A stretch of 64,000 bases of DNA from Lycorma delicatula (GCF_047948215.1 NC_134458.1:89235260-89299259), one strand, 5' to 3'; shown: positions 35,268 through 48,271, counted from the stretch's first letter. A program made the numbers and translations. The notes: generated from the letters alone by a model not told the origin.

Positions 35268-36924
35268 CATAAAATCATAATCAAAATCATTTCTTAAAAT
35301 TAACGGTAGTCGGCCAAAAGTAAAATAATTTGAATGCAGTCAAATTCGTACACTCTTAAAAAGAGAAAAATAAAACTATTTAAATCAAGTTTTGACGTAA
35401 TAATTGTAATTATGTTCATCTCACTGTAGGTGTTTACCAAAAATTGTAAAAATAAATTTGCTAAATTTATACAACTGTAGTATTTTAGTGCCTTTGGATG
35501 ATAAGATAATAAAAAAAATTTGGCGGAGTAAATTTCTGTGAATTCAACAGTTCTTAAAACACATATTAACTATTATTATGAAAACAAAACGTCTAAAATA
35601 TTAATAAGAAGAATGAAATGTAAGGAAAGACTTTTTTAATTTTTATAAGGTATATGCTGGTGCACCACTATTTTCCTTCCCATGTTAACCTTTTAATCTC
35701 AAAAGAGATTTTAGTGTTGTTTTAGGTCATTTATTGTTTAAGAAATTAAAAAGAAAAAAAGAAAAATATTACATACTAAAAATGGTTTATTTTATAGTAA
35801 AGGAAATTTATTTTTAATTCTTTTAATACGTTTTGTAGACAAATCAAATAACCATAGTTTTTTTTTTTTTCAAATGGAATTTACTTCAAAATCTGTTAAA
35901 CATAATTCTCTCTTTAAAAACATTCGGGTGTTTTTAAGAATAGGTACCCAAAGTTTTTTTCTGATTTTTTTTCTTTCTTTCTTTATTCAATAATAAAAAA
36001 AGATTATTCGTTATTTGGAAAAATTAACTATATAAGAACCGATTTTGCGTTTCTTTTTAATTATATTCATTCTTTGATTTTTTAACGGGGAAAAAAACAA
36101 TAACGTAGACCAATGTATACACATACACATGCACGACGATAAACGTTAACGTTACTTTTGATAAACATCAAATAACTGGATACGTTCCGTAAAGCTTTGT
36201 TCAAAAAAATCAATATAAAATAGGGGATGACGTAGGCGATCGCTATCAGAGGATGTAGGTATGCGGACAATTTGATTTCACCGAATGTCATAGAATCTGG
36301 GTTTGTCGGAAGGAAGTACAGGGTCCAGAGTCTCCCCTCCGGAAATTAAAAAGTGTAATGTACCGGAAAACAAGCCATTTGTAACAACCCGCAATTCGCC
36401 CTCTCTTATTGGACAAAACTGCTCTTAAGCGACCGCACAACTCTAGAGTTTGATGATAGGATGTGATAAAGAGTACGTAATAGTTAACCAAGTACCAGGT
36501 TTTAGCTTTCTCTAGGCTAATATTTATTGTTTTCCATTACGATCCAGGATATAAGTACGTTTAACTAGCTTTACTTAGATAAAACCAGTTTTATAAAAAG
36601 AAACAGAATATACTGACTTCATGTAAATACTGTTGTTTAAAACATAATCGAGGTTTATTTCCCAAAAAAGTATGTTTTGCATACCCATCTTTTAATTAGA
36701 AGTAAACAACCGAAAAGTTTACGATATAGTTATTTAGTACTTAAAAATAAACAAATTTTGAAAACAAAAATCTTGCTTCATTTACGTATCTAGCTAGGGT
36801 AACGGCATTCATTGTTACTAAAAAAAAAAACAGAATCAGACTACTACTATCTACTATCAGAATATACATACTATCTCAAAATCAATAAATAAAATACAAA
36901 ACCATGAACAACAGCATAATTAGT

Positions 36925-36958
36925 TTTTTCGCGATACATATATATATATCGCGAAAAA
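36925..36958. repeat. Inverted repeat (12-bp arms) around a TA core
   Basis: tttttcgcgata (36925-36936) pairs with tatcgcgaaaaa (36947-36958), separated by an alternating CA/TA core. Function unknown. Confidence 0.85.
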
Positions 36959-37112
36959 TTTATAAAAGTTTTCTTTATAGTTGTTTTATAGTAATAACAC
37001 CTTCATCGTTTTTGAGAAGGATCAGTCACATTGTCGCCGACGTGCTACCTGCCTGTGGGATCGGCCGATCTCATGTTGACTTGCGATATTTTGGCTGGCG
37101 GTAAGCAAAAAA

Positions 37113-37408
37113 CCACCGGGTTGGTCTAGTGGTGAACGCGTTTTCCCAAATCAGCTGATTTGGAAGTCGAGAGTTCCAGCGTTCAAGTCCTAGTAAAGCC
37201 AGTTATTTTTACACGGATTTGAATACTAGATCGTGGATACCGGTGTTCTTTGGTGGTTGGGTTTCAATTAACCACACATCTCAGGAATGGTCGAACTGAG
37301 AATGTACAAGACTACACTTCATTTACACTCATACATATCGTCCTCATTCATCCTCTGAAGTATTATTTGAAAGTAATTACCGGACGCTAAACAGGAAAAA
37401 GAAAGAAA
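37113..37408 (+). mobile_element. tRNA-derived SINE (family A), full length
   Basis: Full-length copy with A box TGGTCTAGTGG, B box GCGTTCAAGTCC, the shared body and a gaaaaagaaagaaa tail. Flanked by a 15-bp target duplication with two mismatches: ggctggcggtaagca at 37093-37107 and ggctggcaataagca at 37409-37423. The near-identical duplication and good sequence match to the other copies suggest a relatively young insertion. Confidence 0.93.
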
Positions 37409-37664
37409 GGCTGGCAATAAGCATGGCAGTTGCGTCTTAGCTAATGTTTTGACATTGTTTGTCGAGTATGAAGTGCGGTACTCTGTGGATGGTTTTATAT
37501 ATTTCGTTATTCTTCGCTTGTAATTTCTACTCTCATTTTTTCGTCCATTTTATCGCATTCTTTATTCGTTTTTTCTTGTGTTTTTTTAATTTGTAGACCT
37601 TCTCATAAATAGTGATGTAATTTATTTTCATTGCATTATTATCTAATTATTAAAAAAAAAGAAG

Positions 37665-37955
37665 ATGAGTGACGTTCCGGAACCTTCGCGTGCACAAAGA
37701 CGCTGTGTGTCAAGAAAACATTATTTGTGTTCAGATTTCGACATAGAAGATTGCCAGTATTATGAAGATACTGATTCTGAATTTGAATTTTGCGAATTTG
37801 ATTCATCAGACAACGATCATTCATGTCAGTTCAAATTAGCAGACAGAGTAGAAGTAAACGTTGAAGATATTTTCGATATTTCTTATAATTTTGGTGAAAA
37901 CAGTCAATCTCAAAACAGTAACACTAGTTCACCTCCAACAGAAACTTCAATTTGA
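37665..37955 (+). CDS. Hypothetical acidic protein, 96 aa
   Basis: An uninterrupted frame begins MSDVPEPSRAQRRCVSRKHY and continues with a Cys/Asp/Glu-rich stretch (residues 23-50, with CSDFDIEDC, DTDSEFEFCEF and SSDNDHSC), then a second acidic segment (DRVEVNVEDIFD), ending in a Ser/Thr/Asn-rich tail. Base composition is visibly less A+T-rich than the flanks. No membrane segment or known domain is recognised. The style resembles the acidic N-termini of some insect transposases (piggyBac-like), and no continuation is seen downstream, so it may be a truncated transposon ORF. A genuine small gene is possible. An A-run precedes the ATG; no promoter is discernible. Confidence 0.4.
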   Translation: MSDVPEPSRAQRRCVSRKHYLCSDFDIEDCQYYEDTDSEFEFCEFDSSDNDHSCQFKLADRVEVNVEDIFDISYNFGENSQSQNSNTSSPPTETSI

Positions 37956-37959
37956 TTCC

Positions 37960-39000
37960 CTAGTGGATATACTAATTGAAAGCTGTTAGTTCTTTATAAA
38001 TCGAACTATTTAATCGAAAATTATACGTATTCTCAACAAAAAGGCTATTTTTTTTTTCATTAAATAAATAATAAACAAATAAATGTTAAGAAATAAAATA
38101 AATCATAAATCTAATAAACATACTAAATAATGGTAATTTCATTATATTTTAATTATTGTAAATATTGGTTTGAAACAAATTGTGTATTATGCATAGTTAA
38201 ATATTATGTACCTGTCGGTCCATCGGCATCTCCTATCAAATTCGGTCGGCATGCCGATGGGATCGATCGGTAAAAAGAATTTTTTTTATGTTTCTAAAGG
38301 GAAAAATAACAAACAGTATAGTAACTCGTTATTTAATGGTATTCAGTTCTTATAAATAAAAAATATTGCCTCGGTATCTGGGGTCCAGGAGATGGGAAAA
38401 AACGAACGCTTAACGTGTTACATTAAAAAAATATACTGTTTTACACAACTGTACCCAACACAAAATTCTTTTTATTTTAACAAACTTAGCCGAATCAATT
38501 GGTTTCATCAGTATAAAAAAGATAAATAATAAACTCTCATCAACAAAAAATAATAAACGAAGCCGAGCGTTTTAAGTTATTTCATGTCATCATCAATAAG
38601 TTATAAACGAAATATTTGTAATTTCGCAGTTAATGAAATAAACATAATTAAGTAATTATTTTCTTTAAATATTCTATAAAAAATCGACCATACGTTTATT
38701 ACAATAATAATTTTTTTACTAATTATACATGTCTTTTATCCCCCTGGTGATGGCGTGAATAATTTAAGGCCCTCGGGTTTTGGTTGGTAAATCGTTAAAA
38801 ATTTTTTTTTATTAATACTATATTACGCGTTACTTTTTAATTTTCGGCTTGAATCACCGATTGATTGCCTATTAAAATTAAATTGGATTATTCAAAAAAT
38901 AATCTTAAAATAATATTATCAATTTCCTCATCTTTAAACATCTTAAGTTAATTAAAGACGAAAATAAGCTTAGTTCCAATGTATGTATTACTGACCAAGG
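37960..39000. other. No gene recognised
   Basis: A+T-rich. At 38215-38275 is a less A+T-rich patch of repeated cgg/gatc words (gtcggtccatcggcat, ccgatgggatcgatcggt) partly echoing 37050-37075 on the other side of the 96-codon ORF. See findings. Confidence 0.4.
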
Positions 39001-39020
39001 ACAGTTATTGTCCAGTTAAC

Positions 39021-39305
39021 CCACCGGGTTGGTCTAGTGGTCAACGCGTCTTCGCAAATCAGCTGATTTCGAAGTCGAGAGTTCCAAGTTCAAATCATAG
39101 TATAGCCCCAGTTACTTTTATAAGGATTTGAATACTAGATCGTGGATACCGGTGTTCTTTGGTGGTTGAGTTTCAATTAACCACACATCTCAGAAATGGT
39201 CGACCTGAGATTGTACAAGACTATACTTCACTTAGACTCATATATATCATCCTCTGAAGTAATACCAGACGGTGATTCCCGGACGCTAAACAGGAAAAAA
39301 AGAAA
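39021..39305 (+). mobile_element. tRNA-derived SINE (family A), full length
   Basis: Head, body and A-rich tail match the other family A copies, with more substitutions and a small deletion near 39245 where one copy of the cat-cct repeat is lost. Flanks share attactgacca...acagt-type sequence (upstream near 38990-39012, downstream near 39330-39350), consistent with a target duplication that has since diverged or been partly duplicated. Confidence 0.88.
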
Positions 39306-39309
39306 TATA

Positions 39310-42120
39310 TTACTGACCAGCATAGTATTACTGACCAGAGACAGTCAACGTTTCTGGCCTCACTGCAAACTAGCGGTGAATTCATTTCCCCTCAATTCTC
39401 ACACCATTTGCAAAGCTTAAGTATAAATAATTGGTTCTGAAACCGGAAACCATTTCGTTTACAAATTTACAACCCACTCCATTATTAGTTATACTTACTA
39501 TTACCGGAAATAGATCTTTTACTTTGTCCTGCCTTATATTTAACTGTTTATTTATTTTTATTAATGCATCTTTAGATTATTGCAGCTTTCTTATTCTTTG
39601 TGTTGTAAAACTCTGTTTTATTACAGTAGTATTTTAAAACTAACTGTTTAATAGAAAATCTTTGTTTATTGCAAATGCTTTCTCACTTAGAGTTTTATAC
39701 ATTTTATTGAAAATGGTAAACAATTATAATAAAAAAATAGAATTAATAAAAATTTTATTTAAACATAAAAATAGTTTAAAATTTTACGTCATAAAATATT
39801 TAAGGAAGTAATAACAAAAACAATCCAGTGTAATAGTTTTACGTACATTATTCCTTAAAATTATGACAGAATAGCTGAAAAAAAATCAAAGACTTTCAAC
39901 TTAAATTTACTTTTGTTTGTAGACATAAACAATAAAAATAACCACATAGATTTACCAAGGAATACCAGGCCTAAAATAACCACTAATAAACTGTTCTCAC
40001 TAAGCGTAATTATCGCATACATTATAATTCTACCGTAAAATATTTTCTTCTAACGTCACACAAATGTTAATGTTCTAAAGAAAATAAAAATGCTTTCCAA
40101 TTTTGCTTTAGAAGATTTTTGGTTTGATTCGGGCATTATACGTTCGGGGCCTAATTTCATTTTGCGCTTTATTGAGAAGTTGCAGTGAAAAATGTTTCAC
40201 TGCAGTCAGATAAAAGAGTAAGAAATAACTAAAACCAGCCTCAAAAGAATAAAGCAACGTAAATCATACAACATAATAAACTAAATACCTATTTATGATG
40301 TAATTGTAGGCCCTTATTCCACAGAAATTGACATGTTCTTGTAAAAAAAGAGAAAGGCAAAGTTGTAACTGTCATCTGACAATCGAAAAAAATGCATAAT
40401 TCATAATAGAGAGGAAATTTATAGGTCCGTAATATCTGAGAACTAACACGAGTAGATTTATATCGTACGCCCTTATTCGGTAGCTTTTTTCGGAGATAAT
40501 GATAATGTAAAAAAAAACACTTACTGAGTGGAATTCAAAGGAAATAAATGAGAACTATGTTTCGAGTGGAATGTTTCGAGGAACGTTTTGGTCTAGTTAC
40601 AACTTTAGCTACTGAATGGTTCACATACTACTGTGTATGTTATCGTCAAGTTTACAATGTATTCTGAACAAGAAAATTAAAAAACTCATAGTTGATAAAT
40701 TAATTGGGGTAGCCACCAACTATAACAGTTTAGGAATCCATTACCTATCGGATTACCTCAAATGGTTTTAAAAGAACCATTTGAGGTAATCATCAACGAA
40801 CTGATTATCTTAGGGAGGCTTCATTTCAGTGTTAAAAAAAAAAATAAACAAAAATTGTAACAAACTTAATTGATTTTAATTTTTATCCTTGATAAATGTT
40901 TACCTTAAATTGACCCCGAATTAGTAAATGATAAAAACAAAATTACCTTCAGTCGAAAGTTTGTAACTACGGTGGGTATTCAGTTATACGAGTAACGACT
41001 ATTAACAGTTAACTTATTTTTACTGATATAAATTTTCACATCACCTTTTTTAAATTTCGAAGTGTCCCTGACTGCCTTTATGAATAGCAGAATAAATATT
41101 ATTATTAATTTAATTAAATTTATATTGTGTAATATTTTCTGTTTGCAAGATTACTGTCATTCTTGAACAGATACCGCATAAAAGTTGACTTTATAATTAT
41201 TTATCGGTGGCATTTTGTGAGTAATAAACATATATGGTAAACTGAAAATATCGCATCGTAAATTTATTTAAACTTCTTACAATGTTAATGAAAAACGATA
41301 AAAACAGTGAAGAAGTGGACAAGTTATTTAAAAAAATTCCTGATACTGAAGTGCCAATCGGACAAGTTTCTTATAGCTTAAAACTAAATTTATACGTGGT
41401 TAGTAGAATAGGAGACTAGGAGAATTAGAACCGAACGGGAGACCTTGAATAGCATTAACTGACTAAAGTACAACAATTTTGCTGAGGTAATTTTTCAGAG
41501 CCCTACAAAATTACAAATGGTTGTATATAATTCCTGAGGGGCTTTGAAAAAACAATAGACCTTTGCAAGTTTGGTGATTTTTTCTTCATTAAATTCCTTT
41601 CTACGAAGACCTTGGCTTAATACATCTTTAATGCCTCCGTTCAGAATTAAACAATACGCACGCATCGACAACTCGAAGAGAAGACCGCTATTGTTCACCA
41701 TGCCATCCACTCCATACTGATGATGCAACCAAAATATAATTCTGTACACGAACATACAATACACGAGCTGAAAGTTTGCCCTTCGCAAACTGCTGCGTCT
41801 ATTGTACTAGTCATTGCATTGTACTAGTTTGTTATTTGCATTTTATATACAAATGTGTCTTGTTATTAGTAATCCGATGATGTCATCTGGATAGATAGTA
41901 CAACAAACCCCGTTCGCCCGTCTTGCTAAAGCCAGCCGGAAGTTCGGTTAACGAAGACAGAGGAAAAACTTCAACTCGCTTAATGTACATAAGAAACAAA
42001 AATTTTAACTGTTGTTTAATTAGAAATAAAAAGATATCGTCTCTTGTTTTAGACGCAGCTGATCAGAGCACAGTTGTCAATGTTGTGCTGTTTGCTCGAT
42101 TAATATAAAACTACACAGCC
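39310..42120. other. No confident gene
   Basis: A+T-rich with a perfect hairpin at 40751. A 97-codon minus-strand ORF at 41495-41788 has moderately coding-like composition (GLLFELSMRAYCLILNGGI) but no motif I recognise and no supporting context, so it is not called as a gene. Confidence 0.4.
40751..40791. repeat. Perfect hairpin, 17-bp arms, 7-nt loop
   Basis: gattacctcaaatggtt (40751-40767) pairs perfectly with aaccatttgaggtaatc (40775-40791). The short loop and lack of extended stem make a microRNA precursor unlikely. Confidence 0.9.
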
Positions 42121-42129
42121 AATAGCATA

Positions 42130-42352
42130 TTCTTTCTTTCTTTTTCCTGTTTAGCCTCCGGTAACTACCGTTTAGATAATTCTTCAGAGGATGAATGAGG
42201 ATGATATGTATGAGTGTAAATGAAGTGTAGTCTTGTACATTCTCAGTTCGACCATTCCTGAGATGTGTGGTTAATTGAAACCCAACCACCAAAGAACACC
42301 GGTATCCACGATCTAGTATTCAAATCCGTGTAAAAATAACTGGCTTTACCAG
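42130..42352 (-). mobile_element. SINE family A, 5'-truncated, minus orientation
   Basis: Body and A-rich 3' tail are present (tail at 42130-42150 on the minus strand), but the tRNA-like head is missing up to just after the B box. tagcata flanks both sides (42123-42129 and 42353-42359), so the truncation arose at insertion. The head-proximal end faces the plus-strand copy at 42562. The minus-strand 71-codon ORF here is SINE sequence. Confidence 0.9.
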
Positions 42353-42561
42353 TAGCATACCCTACTTTCCTTCTTCCTTCAATTTTTATTTATATTTACG
42401 GAAATTGTTTTATCATGTTATATACCAAATATGGACCTAGTATCCCACTATTTTTCACATAAATAGACAAATTAATCTGTGCTTAGGTTTACATAACTAT
42501 TGTTTTAAATACGTTTTGATTTAAAGACTGTTGCAATAAACAGAAGCAGTGTTTGTCTTTA

Positions 42562-42804
42562 TCCAGCGTTCAAGTCCTAGTAAAGTCAGTTATTTACAGG
42601 GATTTGAATACCAGATCATGGATACCGGTGTTCTTTGGTGGTTGGGTTTCAATTAACCACACATCTCAGGAATTTCGAACTTGACTGTACAAGACTACAC
42701 TTCATTTACACTCATACATATCATACATATCATCCTTATTCATCCTCTGAAGTATTATCTAAAAGGTAATTACCGGAGGCTAAACAGAGAAAAGAAAGAA
42801 TGTA
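42562..42804 (+). mobile_element. SINE family A, 5'-truncated, plus orientation
   Basis: Starts at the B-box region (ccagcgttcaagtcc) and runs to an A-rich tail. Flanked by tttgtcttta at 42552-42561 and 42805-42814. With the previous copy it forms an inverted, head-to-head pair. Confidence 0.9.
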
Positions 42805-42989
42805 TTTGTCTTTAAATTAGAATTCGCCTTATAGGTACACCCTTTAGTTGTATAGTGTAGAAAACAATGTATGTTGCATCGGGAAAAATAGAGTACCTTT
42901 TACTTTTTTATTTATATTTTTTCTATTTCATTTTGACTTGATTTACCATGACTAGATATTTATCGCGTCCATTACGTACATAGTATTTT

Positions 42990-43025
42990 TACATATATAT
43001 ATATATATATACAATATATATATGT
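42990..43025. repeat. (TA)n microsatellite
   Basis: Interrupted TA run (acatatatat...acaatatatatatg). Confidence 0.85.
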
Positions 43026-43271
43026 ATGGTTGAAATTTACGATGTAAAAAGTTGAACATTTATTTGATAATATATTTAACATACCAGTCGTAAACACGAC
43101 AGTTTGAAATATACCCGTTTATTATGTTTGGTTTCTGTCACCATTACGGAATCTGTTTTGTCAAGTATATATGAATTAAAAATAGAAGAAAATATATTTT
43201 TTTCGATGCATAACATACACTCGTATTTATGAGGATTAAAACATATATATCTTGATTAATTTAATAGCTGA

Positions 43272-43422
43272 TTTTTTTTTCTTGATGATATCGCCACATA
43301 AGCTTGAAGTTGTGCGTGAGATAATGTGAAAATGTAGCGTATGAAAAATGCCGTGCCTATCCAGAATTTGAACCCAGGACCTCCGAATGAAAGGCCACCA
43401 CTCGCGCCACGGAGGCCGGCAT
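43272..43422 (-). mobile_element. Second tRNA-derived SINE type (family B)
   Basis: On the minus strand a tRNA-like head begins gccggcctccgtggcg, with A box TGGCGCGAGTGG and B box GGGTTCAAATTC. A short body (atacgctacattttcacatt...) follows and ends in a 9-10 A tail at 43272-43281. It is too degenerate for a functional tRNA and unrelated in body to family A. Confidence 0.75.
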
Positions 43423-44087
43423 CGATTTTAAATGTATCTCTTTAAGGGACTTTTATTAATGTAACTGATCATTGTAAGGAGCTGAATTGTTAATTTAAGA
43501 TATCAAAATTAGTGAAACTAGTAGCCTCCTCAAAGAAACTGATGTAAAAATAAATTAAAGTTGTAAATTGTAACAATTAGTAACAATACATTTTAATTTA
43601 AAATGTAAGATGAATTATCACACTAAGAATGCTGGTGGAGAGATTTTATTTCTTAGCCAAAGATATTAAAGGATATATTGCTTAAATTTTTCGATCAGTA
43701 AATAATATCAATTAGAGCTGGGTATGTTGAGTTTAAATCTAATCATATTAGTAATTGTAACGAATAAAATTTTGTGAAAATTTGATTTTACTCTGTTATG
43801 TGCCTAGAAAAAACTTTTAATGAAAAATGACTGTTTATTGATGAAGGAAAATAATATCAAACGATGTGTTGAGTTGTATGCCCTCCTTTCGGTCGCTTTT
43901 AAAAATTATAGTTTAAAAAAATTATAAAATTGATCTCTGACCCTATAAATTACTCAAATGATTTACAGATTTCATTACTTAGCTATCGAAAAAAAATGTT
44001 TTTTATTCAAAACGCAAAATTTTTTATTAACAAATAAAAAGGAGATATTTTTGCAATAAGTGAAGAACGTAATGCGAAAAAAATAGC

Positions 44088-44240
44088 CTAAGCTCCGTAG
44101 AAGAGTGGTAGTGTTTCGGTATTTCACAAGGAAGATTCTGAATTCGATTACCGGTAACTTATAGTATTTTGCACTCGCTAAAAATCTCCATTCTTCATTC
44201 CTTCTTGTAGGCTGGTTTCAAGAAGGGCGAAATTCCGCTA
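44088..44240 (+). mobile_element. Degenerate SINE related to family B
   Basis: The head agctccgtagaagagtggta plus a B-box-like gaattcgattaccgg (44139-44153) parallels the family B head (cctccgtggcgcgagtggtg ... gggttcaaattctgg). The body differs or has decayed, so limits are approximate. Confidence 0.5.
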
Positions 44241-47200
44241 AATATTTCCCAACTAACCCAAGGAAAAACTGTTAAATTCCCGTAAAATATGTTCAGAAAT
44301 CTTTAAATATACGGCAAATTGGAATTAAGTGGACGATTTAAAGCAATTATCGGACAAATACGTGCGTGCGTACACATACATACACACGCATACTAAAAAG
44401 AAATACAAAAAATTGTTTCAGAGATATTCCCACCGCCGGTGTTTTATTTTATTATTAAAATGATCAGTTCTTTTGTTCTTTTATGTAATAAAAATAGAAC
44501 TTTATAATATTCTAGAAGGTTGACTTTTTTCATTTTATATCTTTTCTCTTAAAAATAAACGAATATGGTAATTTAAAAAAAACAACATTTTTAAAGTTGA
44601 AGCTAAAAAATGATCTTTTCAATAAAGAAATTCTTTTAAATTAAAGTTACTTTTAGAAGCTTCTACTTTTAAGGGATAAGTGTCTTATATGTTAAAAAAA
44701 AAATTACAATTAATTAGACTCCTGTAAGTGAAATTGTATGTGATATATATTTACATAAAAAATGCTCTGTAAGAGGTTGATATACCTAAGTCAACGAATA
44801 AACGTACCGTTATGTGCACTTAAAGGTACATATAAAAATATGTATTATTTACTCATGATGTTGATAAATAGTAGAGGGAATAAACGCTTTGTTATTTACC
44901 ACGATGTCAGAACCCAAAATCACTGGAAAAAATCCCAGAGGAGATAAGAGAAACGGTTATTTTGATGATATGAACGGGGACTAAAGAATACCCCGAGTAC
45001 AAGAGTCCTAAAGTATCGGTGTGGTGATGAGGGGATTGCTTGAGTGTACTTAACTGCCACTCGCCACTTATCTGTCACTATCAGCACCAGTTTCAATGTC
45101 GTACCATTCTAGTAACAGCATACTGCCATTATATTACGAACACAATTCATTTTTATCGTATTTTTCTGTTCATACGAATACAGAAATATATTTTTTTGGA
45201 TTAAATTGTTTTTTTTATTTTCAAAGAAAAGATTTAAGTGTCAAATACGTTATTTATCATTAAAACTGGAGAATAAAAAAAATGTAAAGAAAGAACATTG
45301 TATTTCCTGCGAGTCTATCTTCTTAAAAATTCTGTTTGCATATTATTAAACGGTTTCAGATTTTATTTTCTAAAACGTACATACACAGAACTTCATTATA
45401 AACTATTAAAAAAATTACATACATACTCGAATGTAAAATAGGAACCGATTATCCGAATATTATTATGCAGATGTCCGATTACCCGGATCACTCGATTTTG
45501 CAATATATTCTTTATTTATACAAGTCAATTTTTTTCTTTATTTTAAAAAAGCTATTTCTTGCAATGGTATTTAAAAATTAATTCTAATTTCTTTAAATGG
45601 ATGAATTTGTAGCGAATGGGCCTGAGCAGAATTCTTACAAATTTTCTAATACTATTGGGATTTTGTTAAATAAATGAAGTTATATTTGTTCTGATGTTAT
45701 AAAAATTTGCAGCCTGTTAAAAATATTTCCTCAAGAAGAAATTTCAAGTGGCTTTAAAAAGTACGTTTCGCTTTCCATTTCAATTAACTGTTTTTGAAAA
45801 TATAATTAAAATTAAAATTTTTTTACATATTTGAATTTTTAACTGAATAATTTTATTGTAAATATCTAAGACTTATATAGAAATAAACAGTCCTTTTAGT
45901 AGATTTGTAATTACAATAAAATTATAATAAATATAACATGTAATTACAGAAATAGATTTGTTTTTTTTTTTCAATTTTTAAATTTCTTACGGTACTTATT
46001 TCATTGAAAAAGAACTACATCCAACATAAAAAATAAATAAATATTAAGATTATTCACTTATCCTGTCAGTATGGATAATTGGCGTCAACAGCATGCTCAA
46101 AACAAAATTTTTAAATCCCTTCATCAATCCACTTATTAGCGCACCTTGACATTTCCAAAATTTCGTCTAGTAATTTACAATAACATTCAATGTGAAAGTT
46201 GATGTTGTGTGAGACAATAACATGAAATGTTCATACTTTACTCAAATTTAAAACTTTTTAATCTTTTTATAAAAAATACGTGTAATGAATTATTTTCTTC
46301 TGTTTCTGGATTATTTCGTTATATCTTACACAATAAAATTAATCAGTTTTTATTTTTTCGTTACCAATCCTTTTTCAATTCTTTTGCATCTACTATAACT
46401 CCATCCTTTTCCATTTCTTTTTTAGAATTTATCTTTATTATCATTTACTGGAAAAAATCTAACATTTAAAGTAACCCTAAACCTTAACATACTTTATAGT
46501 AAAACTTTTTGTAATTTTGGACGAAACTTCATAATCTTTTATACGATGCATTTTAACAAAACAGAGTCCAATTGAGATATTTCATGTAATTTTTTAATCG
46601 ACTTCAAATAAAGGAGGAGGTATTTCCAATTCGATCCCTCTGCATGTTTTTTTTTTTTGGAACTGTTCAAACCTTAATCATGGACATAGACTAATTTAAA
46701 ATTTTTGTTTTTAGAAATTGCTCTAATAACATGAGGGAATATTTTTAAAAAAATTATGTTGTTTCTTAAAACGATTTTAAAATATTTTAAATTTTTTTGT
46801 CGTTATTATTGAGAAATTACCACCATCTTGTGAGAAAACGTTTGTTTGTTATTCTGATGTATTACTTAGAATTTTTTTTGTATTTCAGCAAGGAACGAGA
46901 ATTAAAAAAAAATTAAAACAACCTAACGAAAAAAATAATTTTCCATAATTTTAACGAAACGGTACCGTACCGACTGTTGTAGAAAAATAATTAGTCGGAG
47001 AAACATTGAATAAATATATTTATTTTGTGTTTTATTAGGTAATTACTAAACTGTCAATTGACAGAAAGTTATGCGAACGAAAAATGTCTATTTAATCGAT
47101 TTCAGTTTGTAAAACATTTAGTGCGTCTGATTTGATTTAAATGGCTTTTGCATTGTTAATCAGTGCCACCACAATCTCAACGAGACTTTTTAAATCAGAT

Positions 47201-48221
47201 TAACCTCGATTTAAATAAGTACTTTTTTTTAATCCGATTACCATCAGTTTAATATTTTATTTAACCGAACAAAAATCAATTTGTTAGATGGTACATAAAA
47301 TGGAATATATTTATTTTTATAATAAATGTACAAATTGCTGTATGCAATTTATTTACCTTTCTTACGGCAATTTTACTTATCAACATTTAATCATAGATTA
47401 ATAATTATTCCTTTTTATTTTTATAAAAACAAAATATTAGATGGATTTAGTAGTAATTATTTAAATAATAAAATTATATTCTTGTATATTATCAATAAAA
47501 TTAATTTGTTTTTAATGTACATAATCATAAATAGTTTTAATAAACCAATAATCGTGTAGTACTGGTATTTATTAGTATGTAATTGTACCTGTAATATTGA
47601 CATCTAATTATTTTACAACATAATATTTATGTTAATCTTATAATGAACATAATTACTCTCTGCAGCAATAAAGTATTTTTTATTTTTTTTTTTTGTAGTG
47701 TTGAGTGAACGGATATTATAGATGTCACGTATAGATTAATTTGAAAGCAATAGATACGGCAATAGATAAGCAATAGATAAAAATAAAAGTAGTTTTATTA
47801 CATAGATTATCGATCTTCCTATATTGTAGTCCTTGTCAGACAAGTTTTCTATAAATTAAAAAGAAAAAATAGTGTCTTTATCTTCATTATATCCGTTAAA
47901 ATCTTGAGTAAATTGAAAAGAAAAGACAGAATTCTTCACGAAATTAGAAAAAAATCACAAAATACGAGTAGTAACAGTAACACCGAAAAAAACTGGGCCA
48001 GTCAGAAACTTTCTAATGATAAACAAAAATACGGTAGATCTCCGTTTAAGTCCACGCTACAAAATTCTGTGATTACGCACAAAAATACGTATATTTTTTA
48101 TGACTTATATTGTAAATCTTGGAAGTTCTAATAAAATATTTCCTTACAGGTTTGTTTCTCGTGTTCAACAATTCTTTCTCTCTCAACCTATTTAAGCATA
48201 TTTGATTGGCTTCATTTGTGG

Positions 48222-48222
<1 letters not shown>

Positions 48223-48271
<49 letters not shown>

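Larger units (their letters stand above)
32518..37090. other. No gene recognised
   Basis: A+T-rich DNA. A 63-codon Lys-rich ORF at 33339-33530 and the moderately coding-like stretch after it to about 33800 show no motif I recognise and may be a decayed retroelement. Two small perfect hairpins (35237, 36925) are listed separately. Confidence 0.4.

Noticed and set aside
41495..41788. 97-codon minus-strand ORF as a gene
   Set aside because: No recognisable motif, no splice or promoter context; left as an unexplained ORF.
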